Assembly: GCA_020849935.1 (NCBI GenBank) | Contig: JADZFJ010000402.1 | Coordinates: 1 to 11,706, forward strand | Direction of reading: 5' to 3' | DNA: 11,706 nt | Source: Crocinitomix sp. | GTDB taxonomy: Bacteria > Bacteroidota > Bacteroidia > Flavobacteriales_D > Crocinitomicaceae | Shown: positions 1 through 6,349 of the stretch, in pieces | How positions within the stretch are numbered: position 1 is the first letter of the stretch | How the letters are laid out: the number at the start of each line of letters is the position of its first letter | Program-made: the position numbers and the translations under genes | Notes under the pieces: generated by a model | Seen by the model: only the letters and a program-made list of their open reading frames with translations | What the model was told of the DNA's origin: nothing | Databases searched by the model: none

Positions 1-127
1 TAGTTTGTCTTCAGAGGCGGTCGAGAAATTAACAAAAATCAAACCTGTCACCATTGGACAAGCAAGCCGAATCAGTGGTGTGTCACCTTCAGATATTGCC
101 ATATTATTAATTTATTTAGGAAGATAG
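1..127 (+). CDS. mnmG: MnmG (GidA) tRNA modification enzyme, C-terminal end only
   Basis: Reading from base 2, 41 codons end at TAG 125-127. The tail contains [18 protein letters not shown] and ends in IYLGR. This is the characteristic C-terminal helical domain of MnmG, which usually ends in a run close to ISGVxPSDIxxLxxYLxR. MnmG is the FAD-dependent partner of MnmE and together they install the (carboxymethyl)aminomethyl group on U34 of certain tRNAs in the cytosol. The C-terminal domain seen here is the part that in known structures contacts MnmE and tRNA. Only the end is in the window, so the FAD-binding core cannot be checked. The stop codon lies one base before the ATG of the following methyltransferase gene, so the two are very likely co-transcribed and perhaps translationally coupled. 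The assignment rests on a short but distinctive segment. Confidence 0.87.
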   Translation, partial: SLSSEAVEKLTKIKPVTIGQASRISGVSPSDIAILLIYLGR

Positions 128-128
128 C

Positions 129-1007
129 ATGAATCAATTGCACCATTGTCCCATTTGTGACGGAACAGAATTTACACCATTTCTTCAAGGAATTGATTAT
201 ACCGTTTCCAAGGAGAAATTCATGATAGTAAAATGTAATGCCTGTAATTTCCATTTTACAAATCCAATTCCTACGGCGGATAAAATAGGGGATTATTACA
301 AATCTGAATCCTATGTTTCGCATTCATCTACTAACAAGGGAATCATCAATAAAATTTACCAGGTTGTGCGGAAACACACCCTCAAGCAAAAAGTGAAATT
401 GGTGAAGCGAGTAGGAAAGGGGAGTCAAATTCTGGATTTAGGAGCAGGAACCGGACATTTTGTGAATGCATGTACTCAAGCCAATTTAAATGCGATTGGT
501 TTAGAACCAGATTCAGATGCGCGAAATTTTGGAATAGCCAATTTCAAGATCGATTTACAACCCATCGAAAATCTGCACACCTTACCAAACGAATCCATAG
601 ATGTCATCACCATGTGGCATGTCTTGGAACATGTCTACGATTTAAAAAAGGATGTAGCAAAAATAGTTCAGGTATTAAAAAATGATGGTGTTTTAATAGT
701 AGCAGTTCCAAATCGTAATTCGCATGATGCACAGCACTATCATGAATTTTGGGCGGCTTACGATTTACCAATTCATTTGTATCATTTCGTTCCTTCCGAC
801 ATCGAAAATCTTTTTAAGCAATTCGACTTACAAGTGGATGAAATATTGCCTATGAAATTCGACGCCTATTATGTTTCCATGTTAAGTGAAAAATACAAAG
901 GTGGAAATACCTTAAGTGGCATTTGGCGAGGATGGCGATCAAATATGAAAGCAAAACAAGGAACTTACTCCTCACAGATCTATATTCTCCGAAAAAAACG
1001 CAATTAA
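129..1007 (+). CDS. Class I SAM-dependent methyltransferase with N-terminal zinc-finger-like segment
   Basis: The product is 292 residues. It opens with CPIC (7-10) and CNAC (36-39), a four-cysteine set typical of the small zinc-binding segment at the front of many Methyltransf_23-type enzymes. The Rossmann-fold methyltransferase core follows: motif I ILDLGAGTGH at 101-110, the acidic end of strand 2 in IGLEPD (E126, expected to hold the SAM ribose), and MWHVLEHV at 162-169, typical of this family's post-II/III region. VLIVAVPN at 188-195 is the next core strand. There is no signal peptide or membrane segment, so it should act in the cytosol. The start ATG follows the mnmG stop by one base, with GGAAG just upstream as a weak ribosome site. 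Next to mnmG a substrate linked to tRNA or translation is tempting, but related enzymes also modify sugars, quinones and small metabolites. The substrate is therefore not decided. The family call is firm. Confidence 0.9.
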   Translation: MNQLHHCPICDGTEFTPFLQGIDYTVSKEKFMIVKCNACNFHFTNPIPTADKIGDYYKSESYVSHSSTNKGIINKIYQVVRKHTLKQKVKLVKRVGKGSQILDLGAGTGHFVNACTQANLNAIGLEPDSDARNFGIANFKIDLQPIENLHTLPNESIDVITMWHVLEHVYDLKKDVAKIVQVLKNDGVLIVAVPNRNSHDAQHYHEFWAAYDLPIHLYHFVPSDIENLFKQFDLQVDEILPMKFDAYYVSMLSEKYKGGNTLSGIWRGWRSNMKAKQGTYSSQIYILRKKRN

Positions 1008-1125
1008 ACGCGATTTAAGCAACTTTCTTTTTAGTTGGTATCAAATCTATATCCCTTATTCGAGATCGTCGATTTGGAAAGACCACTTTTTAATTGGCTA
1101 AATTTCAGTTAATCATTTGAATTAT

Positions 1126-1490
1126 AAACGTTTAATAGAATTTTGAAACAATATATTAAAAATTGCGCTGTAATTTCGCGTTGCGGCTTCGCTGGGTAGG
1201 ATATCCATCCTACACCAACCCAAAATCCCGGCGATATTCATCGCCTTCATAAATTCTAATTAAAAACAAAGATTTCGAATTATATGTAATTTTAGCTGCG
1301 TAGGATATCCATCTTACGCCAACCAAAATCCAAGCGATATTTATCGCCTTCCAAAACGTTTAATAAAAATTCAAGAAAGATCAAAAATCGCTGCGTTTTT
1401 GTTCGCTGTGTTCGCTGCGTAGGATATCCATCCTACGCCAATCAAAATCCAAGCGATATTCATCGCTTTCCAAAACTCTAATAGAAAATC
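1126..1490. repeat. Array of three double-hairpin repeat units (plus a partial copy)
   Basis: No gene lies between 1008 and 1510. Three units, near 1191-1266, 1294-1371 and 1413-1490, share the order: hairpin 1, an A/C-rich spacer of about 12-15 nt, hairpin 2, then an AT-rich tail. Hairpin 1 is GCGTAGGAT-ATCC-ATCCTACGC, perfect in unit 3 (1417-1438), with one G-T pair in unit 2 (1298-1319) and one mismatch in unit 1 (about 1195-1214). Hairpin 2 has the stem (G/A)GCGAT-ATTC-ATCGC(C/T): 1230-1245 in unit 1, 1334-1347 in unit 2, 1451-1468 in unit 3. In hairpin 2 the G-C pair of unit 1 is an A-T pair in unit 3. A tail-like AAACGTTTAATA also lies at 1126-1137, suggesting a decayed fourth copy on the left. 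Spacing between successive hairpin 1 copies is 104 and 119 bp. It could be a REP-like family or a structured RNA region. It lies between the end of the methyltransferase gene and the end of the facing gene, so it may also stop transcription. Confidence 0.8.
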
Positions 1491-1510
1491 AAAAATGATC
1501 ACCAATCATC

Positions 1511-2209
1511 TTAATCTTCCCCCTCCTTCTTCTTCTGCTTAAAAATCGCCTCATAGGCATCCACCAACGAAATTTGCGCACCATAACTATACGTTGTATG
1601 GCTAAAAATTTGTCGAATTTCGGGCGCCACATTAAAAAGTTGGCGATAACCGATCGAAACCCGAACGGCAAACCATTTTACCAAATAAAATTTCGTCTGA
1701 AACGTGGCACCAAACGCATTAAAAGGAGTAGGTTCAATTTCACCCACTAAAGTTTGCCCATGAAACATTTTGCCTGCCAATTGCCCAACGGCTAATTCAA
1801 AGGGCAACGAAAATTCCCATCGTGGCGAACGAAAAATGACACGTTCGTAAAACAAAGAAGCATAATTTGCCCGAAAGGCCAATCCAGCACTATCATTTAA
1901 TGTGAAGCCCTCCACCGGACTATTTTTAATAAAATTACGAGGATTAAGTTCATAATATCCTAACCCAAAACGATGTACCCCTTTATATTTCGCACCCAAC
2001 CGTAAACCAATAAACGATAAATCAGTGCCTTTATGGGCAGAATGTCGTTGATCTACAGCTCCTAGAAATTTCCATTTGTCGTCCCCATATTGACTTGGGA
2101 AGAAACGGCTGGTTTTAGGGGGTGCTGCTACCGAATCCACTTGTCCCAAAAAATGATTCACGTGAAACATCACCGTAAGAACCAACAGATATTTAAAAAG
2201 CAAATGCAC
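1511..2209 (-). CDS. Secreted, probably outer-membrane beta-barrel protein of unknown function
   Basis: The product is 232 residues and I do not recognise a named family. Residues 1-22 form a signal peptide (short basic start, hydrophobic run LLVLTVMF, cut probably near LGQ). The mature part is rich in alternating aromatic/glycine strands such as FIGLRLGAKYKG, FGLGYYELNP, FRANYASLFYERV and FAVRVSIGYRQLF, the pattern of a small outer-membrane barrel seen often in Bacteroidota. The C-terminus is charged (KQKKKEGED) and lacks the usual terminal aromatic. The most upstream in-frame start is GTG at 2209-2207, with an in-frame stop just before it; a later ATG at residue 14 would leave a short signal peptide. 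The gene is divergent from the YcxB-like gene and its end directly abuts the hairpin array. The gene is convincing, the barrel prediction moderate, the function unknown. Confidence 0.72.
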   Translation of the reverse strand: MHLLFKYLLVLTVMFHVNHFLGQVDSVAAPPKTSRFFPSQYGDDKWKFLGAVDQRHSAHKGTDLSFIGLRLGAKYKGVHRFGLGYYELNPRNFIKNSPVEGFTLNDSAGLAFRANYASLFYERVIFRSPRWEFSLPFELAVGQLAGKMFHGQTLVGEIEPTPFNAFGATFQTKFYLVKWFAVRVSIGYRQLFNVAPEIRQIFSHTTYSYGAQISLVDAYEAIFKQKKKEGED

Positions 2210-2213
2210 CCCA

Positions 2214-2221
2214 CAAAATTA
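2214..2221 (-). promoter_or_regulatory. Possible -7 box for the minus-strand secreted protein gene
   Basis: Read on the minus strand this is TAATTTTG, a match to the Bacteroidota -7 consensus TAnnTTTG. No clear TTTG lies about 19 bases further upstream. It also sits only a few bases from the GTG start, which would make a nearly leaderless message or favour a later start codon. Confidence 0.3.
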
Positions 2222-2426
2222 AGAACAAACATTAGGTTAAAATAAGACATGCTCCTAAAGACTTTCAACGCAACAGTGTTCATAGAGTTAATTAATTACA
2301 AAACAGCCACTTATATTAACTAGCTAAACTACACACAATCCTATAAACTTACCATGACCAAAAAATTTCGCACAAAAAATAGTCTAAACGTCTCCACACA
2401 TCGTATTTTTATGGTTTTATACAAAA

Positions 2427-2954
2427 ATGACACACACCTATACCTTAACCGAGCAAGATTATCTAGCTTTCGAATTGTACACCATTTCAAAAACCCCGCG
2501 GTTTCAGCCCCGTCAGCGAAATGGCCGATTTTTTGTCGCGTTTTGTTCGGCAATCACTATGATCTATTTCTTTTACAGCCATAATTATTGGAACGCTACT
2601 TACTTCGGAATCATGACTTTGGCTTTGTTTCTTTGTTATCCCCGCTATTTTAAATGGCGACAAAAGGTACATTACCTCAAACACATCCGCCGAAATTATA
2701 AAAACAAATTTGGTCTACAAGAAACTTTAGTAATTGATAATAAACTGATTACTTTAACAAATCACACCGGCACGGGCACCCTAAAAGCGTCTAATTTTGA
2801 CAAAATTTGTGAAACAAGCACTCATTATTTTATGGTTTTAGAAGGCGGCGCGGCCCTCATCCTCCCAAAAAAAGACCTGAACGACCAAGCATTTAAATCC
2901 GATCTTAAAACCTTAAAGTTACCCCACCAATCCGATCTCACTTGGCGATGGTAA
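2427..2954 (+). CDS. YcxB-like inner-membrane protein
   Basis: The product is 175 residues. A short N-terminal strand region (about 1-30) is followed by two closely spaced membrane segments, roughly residues 35-51 (FFVAFCSAITMIYFFY) and 56-72 (NATYFGIMTLALFLCYP). A basic stretch (KWRQKVHYLKHIRRNYKNK, 77-94) then marks the cytosolic side. The C-terminal domain (about 95-165) has the strand-rich form of YcxB-like proteins, including a typical central part, ITLTNHTGTGTLKASNFDKI, and then YFMVLEGGAALILPKKDL. This PH-like domain family is widespread and has no established reaction. The gene begins with ATG; a second long reading frame overlapping its 5' end (from 2354) lacks any such family pattern. 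It is transcribed away from the secreted protein gene, with a 217-bp shared upstream region. Confidence 0.75.
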   Translation: MTHTYTLTEQDYLAFELYTISKTPRFQPRQRNGRFFVAFCSAITMIYFFYSHNYWNATYFGIMTLALFLCYPRYFKWRQKVHYLKHIRRNYKNKFGLQETLVIDNKLITLTNHTGTGTLKASNFDKICETSTHYFMVLEGGAALILPKKDLNDQAFKSDLKTLKLPHQSDLTWRW

Positions 2955-3013
2955 AAGCACAAATAGTTGATCCGTAGAAATTTATTAACAATAAAGATAA
3001 TAAGCATAAAAAT

Positions 3014-3157
3014 TTGGGCGTTCCCCTGACGCTCATGCAATTACTCCATTGCATTTCGTTATTGCATGAGGTCCGGGTCGTGTCATCCACTATAGTCCCA
3101 GACATCCCGACTGAAACGTCGGGATCGTCAGGGAGCTGCCGTTTCTCCCACTAACGC
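3014..3157 (+). repeat. Structured palindromic element A (TTGGGCGTT...TAACGC family)
   Basis: This 144-bp non-coding block begins TTGGGCGTTCCCC and ends TCCCACTAACGC. It contains nested pairings: CCCTGACG 3024-3031 with CGTCAGGG 3126-3133 (8 of 8), ATCCCGAC 3104-3111 with GTCGGGAT 3118-3125 around a 6-nt loop, and ATGCAAT with a later ATTGCAT in the 5' half. The outermost GGCGTT can pair with AACGCT at the other end, with one G-T pair. The same terminal sequences occur, inverted, in element B at 9725-9848. From memory, elements with these ends are scattered through many Bacteroidota genomes; I cannot verify that here. It follows the YcxB-like gene by 59 bases. Confidence 0.65.
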
Positions 3158-3205
3158 TATTAGATCTTACAATATCTAATTTTCTCAAATCAAATCCTCT
3201 CATTC

Positions 3206-3283
3206 CAATTAATTAAAATTTTCAATAAAAGTCCCGATGGCGCGAGCGTCCCGCTCGTGCCATCGTAGTTTAGACGGTTATTA
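3206..3283 (+). repeat. Hairpin repeat, copy 1
   Basis: The unit starts CAATTAATTAAAATTTTCA, continues through AAAAGTCCCG, and carries a GC-rich hairpin. Its stem CGATGGCGCGAGCG (3235-3248) pairs with CGCTCGTGCCATCG (3252-3265) around a TCC loop, 14 pairs with one G-T. A shared AT-rich end, GTTTAGACGGTTAT, closes it. A second copy lies 118 bp downstream. No long T-run follows the stem, so it is not a standard terminator. Confidence 0.75.
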
Positions 3284-3322
3284 TAATTCAATAATTTATA
3301 CAAATCCAAATCCGCGTTCTAT

Positions 3323-3400
3323 CAAATTAATTAAAATTTTCATTAAAAGTCCCGCTGGCGCGATCGTCCCGATCGTGCCTTAACAGTTTAAACCGTTATT
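3323..3400 (+). repeat. Hairpin repeat, copy 2
   Basis: The copy is close to 3206-3283: the same AT-rich lead (CAAATTAATTAAAATTTTCA), AAAAGTCCCG, hairpin, and tail GTTTAAACCGTTAT. The stem is GGCGCGATCG (3357-3366) with CGATCGTGCC (3370-3379), loop TCC. Relative to copy 1 a G-C pair has become T-A on both arms, so pairing is kept, while the outer three pairs of copy 1 are lost. It ends about 30 bases before the operator in front of the MarR gene. Confidence 0.75.
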
Positions 3401-3428
3401 CGTTAAGTAAAAAAAAAATTCCAAAATA

Positions 3429-3446
3429 TACTTATACATACAACTA
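3429..3446. promoter_or_regulatory. Putative MarR operator in front of the regulator gene
   Basis: The 18-bp site TACTTATACATACAACTA is an imperfect palindrome that matches the site at 3949-3966 in 14 of 18 positions, and both are followed by ATT. It covers the region where the -33 box of the promoter at 3454-3461 would lie. Binding there would block RNA polymerase, the usual autorepression of MarR-family genes. The site is inferred from sequence only. Confidence 0.6.
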
Positions 3447-3453
3447 ATTTACA

Positions 3454-3461
3454 TATCTTTG
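3454..3461 (+). promoter_or_regulatory. Probable -7 box of the marR promoter
   Basis: TATCTTTG matches the Bacteroidota -7 consensus TAnnTTTG exactly. It lies 16 bases before the ATG at 3478, leaving a very short leader. No perfect TTTG is present about 19 bases upstream, where the putative operator lies, so the promoter may be weak or spaced differently. Confidence 0.45.
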
Positions 3462-3477
3462 GCAAACGCACGAATAT

Positions 3478-3933
3478 ATGGCCAGTTTAGAACAAGAAAT
3501 AAAACAATCGAAATTTGCAAACGAACACGTTAAAGCAAATATAAATATTTTATTTACAGCTAATTGGTTGTACAATCGACTCTCTGCAGCGTTAAAACCA
3601 TTCAATATTACACATGAACAATTTAATGTATTGCGGATTCTTAAAGGGAGCCATCCAAAGGAAATGTGTCAAAAAGATATTTTGTCGAGAATGATTGCGC
3701 CAAATTCGAATCTAACACTTATCGTTAAAAAATTGGTGGCGAAACAATTAATCAATGTCAGTCAATCGGCCACGGATAAAAGGGAATATCAAATTAATAT
3801 CACCAGCCAAGGTTTGTCCTTATTGGCTGAAATTGACAAAGGATTCGAAAGCAATATGACGCATCTTAAAAAACTAAACGCCTCCGAAGCGTTTCATTTA
3901 AACGCCTTGTTGGATAAAATACGAGAAGAATAA
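3478..3933 (+). CDS. MarR-family transcriptional regulator
   Basis: The product is 151 residues, a normal MarR length. It has an N-terminal dimerisation helix (about 10-40) and a winged helix-turn-helix: THEQFNVLRILKGSHP (45-60), QKDILSRM (65-72), then the recognition helix region around 75-92. The wing has DKREYQINITSQG (100-112), the signature D-x-R...T-x-x-G of the family. The C-terminal helix ends LLDKIREE. It has a single cysteine, C64, just before the helix-turn-helix, so disulfide switching within one chain is not possible. It could still sense by modification of C64 or by ligand binding. It is the first gene of a marR-pirin-flavin reductase cluster, and palindromic sites flank it on both sides, which suggests it represses itself and the two downstream genes. 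Known MarR relatives beside flavin reductases respond to quinones and reactive electrophiles; the inducer here is inferred. Confidence 0.92.
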   Translation: MASLEQEIKQSKFANEHVKANINILFTANWLYNRLSAALKPFNITHEQFNVLRILKGSHPKEMCQKDILSRMIAPNSNLTLIVKKLVAKQLINVSQSATDKREYQINITSQGLSLLAEIDKGFESNMTHLKKLNASEAFHLNALLDKIREE

Positions 3934-3948
3934 AAAAATTTGAACAAA

Positions 3949-3966
3949 TAGTTGTATATATAACTA
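3949..3966. promoter_or_regulatory. Putative MarR operator between the regulator and pirin genes
   Basis: TAGTTGTATATATAACTA is an 18-bp palindrome with 8 of 9 base pairs symmetrical. It lies 15 bases after the marR stop and 14 bases before the pirin ATG. It matches the upstream site 3429-3446 at 14 of 18 positions. A TTTG at 3939-3942 could serve as a -33 box, but no TAnnTTTG follows at the right distance. The site may control a separate promoter for the pirin and reductase genes, or act as a roadblock inside the operon. Confidence 0.6.
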
Positions 3967-3980
3967 ATTAAAAAAAGAGT

Positions 3981-4820
3981 ATGAACAAAGAACTCATTAA
4001 ATCGCAAAAAGCTCCTATTAGTAGAAGCATGGGACCAAATGTCCGACAAGTGATTCCGAGTGCCTTAGGAGATTTTGATCCCTTTGTGTTTTTGGATCAT
4101 TTCGGACCAGTCGTGAAACAACCTGAAAGCCAAGGTGTCCCGCCTCATCCGCACGCGGGAATTGCGACCATCACGTATTTATTTGAAGGAAGTAACCGTC
4201 ACCAAGATAGTTATGGCCACGATGTTGTAATTGAACCAGGCGATTTAGCGTGGATGCAAGCAGGAAAAGGGATCATACACGCCGAAGGAATGAATGAAAA
4301 TAAAACTAGTCCAGAAACCGTGCATGGTTTGCAGTTTTGGATCTCGCTTCCCGCAAAAGATAAATTTATCACGCCGGCTTTTTATCACTATCAATCGAAC
4401 GACTTGCCGAAGTTTAATATTGGCTCTACTTCGGTAAAAGTAGTAGTTGGAAGTTTATTAAATCATCACAGTCCGGTAAAAAGCCTGTCGCCTGCCTTTA
4501 TTTACGAAGTAAAAATATCGGCAAATCAAACGGTAGAAATTCCTTTTAAAACGGGTGATTCGGTTGGTTTGTATTTGATCAGCGGTGCCGTTCGGTCGGC
4601 AAACACCGACATTTTACCAACTTCCATGGTCCGTTTTGATAAGGAGGGCGATCAATTATCAATCACTGCGAATGAAGACAGTCATTTTATCGTACTTGGA
4701 GGCACACCTTTAAACGAACCAATTGTAGCCTACGCCTCTTTTGTCATGAATAGCGAGGATCAAATTCACCAGGTCATAGAAGATTATCAAACAGGAAAAA
4801 TGGGAACCTTAATACTTTAA
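3981..4820 (+). CDS. Pirin family protein (cupin, quercetinase-like)
   Basis: The product is 279 residues, the usual bacterial pirin length. The N-terminal cupin has all four expected metal ligands: H56 and H58 in PPHPHAGI, H100 and E102 in GIIHAEG. These positions nearly coincide with those of human pirin (H56, H58, H101, E103). Other family marks are FDPFVFLDHFGP (32-43) and HGLQFWISLP (about 114-123). The C-terminal cupin domain (about 170-279) lacks metal ligands, as is normal. Several bacterial pirins open the flavonol quercetin with oxygen, and others act as redox-sensing partners; which applies here is not visible. The gene is cytosolic, 22 bases before the flavin reductase gene, and has a palindromic site directly upstream, so it is probably induced with the reductase. 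Its start has only a poor ribosome site (AAAGAG). Confidence 0.93.
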   Translation: MNKELIKSQKAPISRSMGPNVRQVIPSALGDFDPFVFLDHFGPVVKQPESQGVPPHPHAGIATITYLFEGSNRHQDSYGHDVVIEPGDLAWMQAGKGIIHAEGMNENKTSPETVHGLQFWISLPAKDKFITPAFYHYQSNDLPKFNIGSTSVKVVVGSLLNHHSPVKSLSPAFIYEVKISANQTVEIPFKTGDSVGLYLISGAVRSANTDILPTSMVRFDKEGDQLSITANEDSHFIVLGGTPLNEPIVAYASFVMNSEDQIHQVIEDYQTGKMGTLIL

Positions 4821-4842
4821 TAAATTAAATAAAATCATAGAA

Positions 4843-5922
4843 ATGAAACTAATAGAAAAAATCAACAGTGGAAATTTAGAATTTCAAAACCGAATGGCCA
4901 TGGCGCCAATGACCAGAAGCAGAGCAAGTTTGACTGGCATCGTAAACGAGATGACGGTATTGTATTACACTCAAAGAGCAAGTGCAGGATTGCTGATTTC
5001 GGAAGGAATTAATATTTCTGAGCAGGCGCTTGGAAGTCCTTATACACCGGGAATTTATACGAAAGATCAGATAGACGCTTGGAAAAAAGTAACCAAAGCG
5101 GTGCATGAAAAAGGCGGAAAAATAGTTGCCCAATTATGGCATACCGGTCGTGTTGGACATTCGATTGATAGAAATGGAAATTTACCCGTTGCGCCATCGG
5201 CAATAGGAATTCAAGGGCAACAGCATTTTACCTCTCAAGGACCGAAAGATTATGAAACCCCACGAGCATTAGAAACCAGCGAAGTAAAACAAATAGTAAT
5301 CGATTACAAACAAGCTGCGTTAAATGCAATTGAGGCAGGGTTTGATGGGGTCGAATTACATGCGGCGTTTGGGTATTTGCCAAATCAATTTTTGGTGGAA
5401 AGTGCTAATCAACGAACAGATGAATATGGTGGAAGTGTGGAAAATAGAAGTCGTTTTGTGGTAGAAGTAATGCAAGCGATGGTAGATGCGATTGGGGAAA
5501 ACAAGGTAGGAATTAAGTTATCGCCAAGCATTCCGTACAATAATATAATTGACAGCAATCCAACCGCATTATTTACTCACCTTCTTCAAGAATTAAATAA
5601 AATGCCTCTAATGTATGTGCATTTAATGAATGCCGTTTTTCCAACCGACAGTTTACCACAATATCCGAGAGATGTCATGGGGACTTTTGGCACAATTACC
5701 AACCATTTAATCATAGCTAATGGCGGTTACAACCGTGAAACAGGCGAACAAGAATTAGAAAAAGGAATTGCAAAAATGATTTCTTACGGGATCTTATTTT
5801 TGGCAAATCCAGATCTTCCAAAACGTTTTGAACTCAACGCAGCATTGAATCCAATTGACCAAACAACCATGTATGGTGGCGGTGAAAAAGTCTACACCGA
5901 TTATCCCTTTTTAACAGCCTAA
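4843..5922 (+). CDS. Old Yellow Enzyme family FMN-dependent alkene reductase
   Basis: The product is 359 residues, full length for the family. It has MAPMTRSRA (20-28, Thr24 near the flavin), IVAQLWHTGR (94-103, with the flavin-binding Gln97 and Trp99), NQRTDEYGGSVENRSRF (189-205) and FLANPDLPKRF (319-329). These enzymes use NAD(P)H to reduce the C=C bond of enones, quinones, maleimides and some nitro compounds in the cytosol. The substrate site reads ELHAAFGYL (171-179): His173 and the proton-donating Tyr178 are present, but position 176 is Phe where most members have Asn or His. Lys225 in VGIKLSP replaces the usual Arg near the flavin. The enzyme may therefore prefer other substrates. It is the last gene of the marR-pirin-reductase operon and is followed by a strong terminator. 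Confidence 0.93.
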   Translation: MKLIEKINSGNLEFQNRMAMAPMTRSRASLTGIVNEMTVLYYTQRASAGLLISEGINISEQALGSPYTPGIYTKDQIDAWKKVTKAVHEKGGKIVAQLWHTGRVGHSIDRNGNLPVAPSAIGIQGQQHFTSQGPKDYETPRALETSEVKQIVIDYKQAALNAIEAGFDGVELHAAFGYLPNQFLVESANQRTDEYGGSVENRSRFVVEVMQAMVDAIGENKVGIKLSPSIPYNNIIDSNPTALFTHLLQELNKMPLMYVHLMNAVFPTDSLPQYPRDVMGTFGTITNHLIIANGGYNRETGEQELEKGIAKMISYGILFLANPDLPKRFELNAALNPIDQTTMYGGGEKVYTDYPFLTA

Positions 5923-5926
5923 CAAC

Positions 5927-5962
5927 AAACCGCCACTTTACTTAGTGGTAAGGTGGCGGTTT
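5927..5962 (+). terminator. Intrinsic terminator after the flavin reductase gene
   Basis: AAACCGCCACTTTAC (5927-5941) pairs with GTAAGGTGGCGGTTT (5948-5962) over 15 positions with one G-T pair, around a 6-nt loop. The right arm ends in TTT and the left arm supplies AAA, so the stem has the U-tract on one side and the A-tract on the other. It lies 5 bases after the stop codon and closes the marR operon. Confidence 0.9.
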
Positions 5963-6349
5963 AATTCCTATAGCTCGCGCTCATTTAGCGCAGCGCTGTG
6001 TGGTTTATATATCGGTGAGATTTTGAACCGATATTGGACCATAATGAGTGTGTTCTTCGGAAGGAATTTGTAATGCCTATAACCTAAATTATTAACATTC
6101 TAAAACCTATTCCCTCACTTCTCAAATCTTCCTCGTTTCACAAAACCCAATACCAAACCCACACCCAAACAAGAAAAATACCTGGGTTTATTATTTTTAA
6201 AAACTACGTATAAATACTGTTTTTTGGTAAAATTTAAAGGGTTACCTTTCGGCGGTTTGGGATGGGGGTTTTTTACTTTGAAATGGTTGATTTTTCAGAT
6301 TTTACAATTAAAGGTTCATTTAGAATAGAAAATAAAATTACAAGAAAAG
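5963..6349. other. 387-bp gap before the SIR2 gene, no gene seen
   Basis: I see no coding region or RNA gene. It holds some inverted repeats: GCGCT/AGCGC near 5974-5988; ATATCGGT 6009-6016 with ACCGATAT 6027-6034 around a 10-nt loop; and AAACCCA 6155-6161 with TGGGTTT 6183-6189 followed by a T-rich run (TTATTTTT). The last pair could be a weak terminator. The right 150 bases are AT-rich and should hold the promoter of the SIR2 gene. I find only an imperfect -7 box (TTACTTTG at about 6269-6276) and no good -33 box, so I make no promoter call. Confidence 0.5.

Noticed and set aside
1020..1037. CAACT/AGTTG stem with a T-rich loop after the methyltransferase gene as a terminator.
   Set aside because: Only five pairs, the T-run is in the loop and not after the stem, so it does not fit an intrinsic terminator.
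1126..1490. Spaced repeats considered as a CRISPR array.
   Set aside because: Units are diverged, irregularly spaced (104 and 119 bp), the shared part is longer than the unshared part, and no cas genes are near.
2354..2584. Overlapping plus-strand reading frame in front of the YcxB-like gene.
   Set aside because: It overlaps the YcxB-like gene in another frame, shows no domain or membrane pattern, and the YcxB-like frame is the one with a recognisable family pattern.
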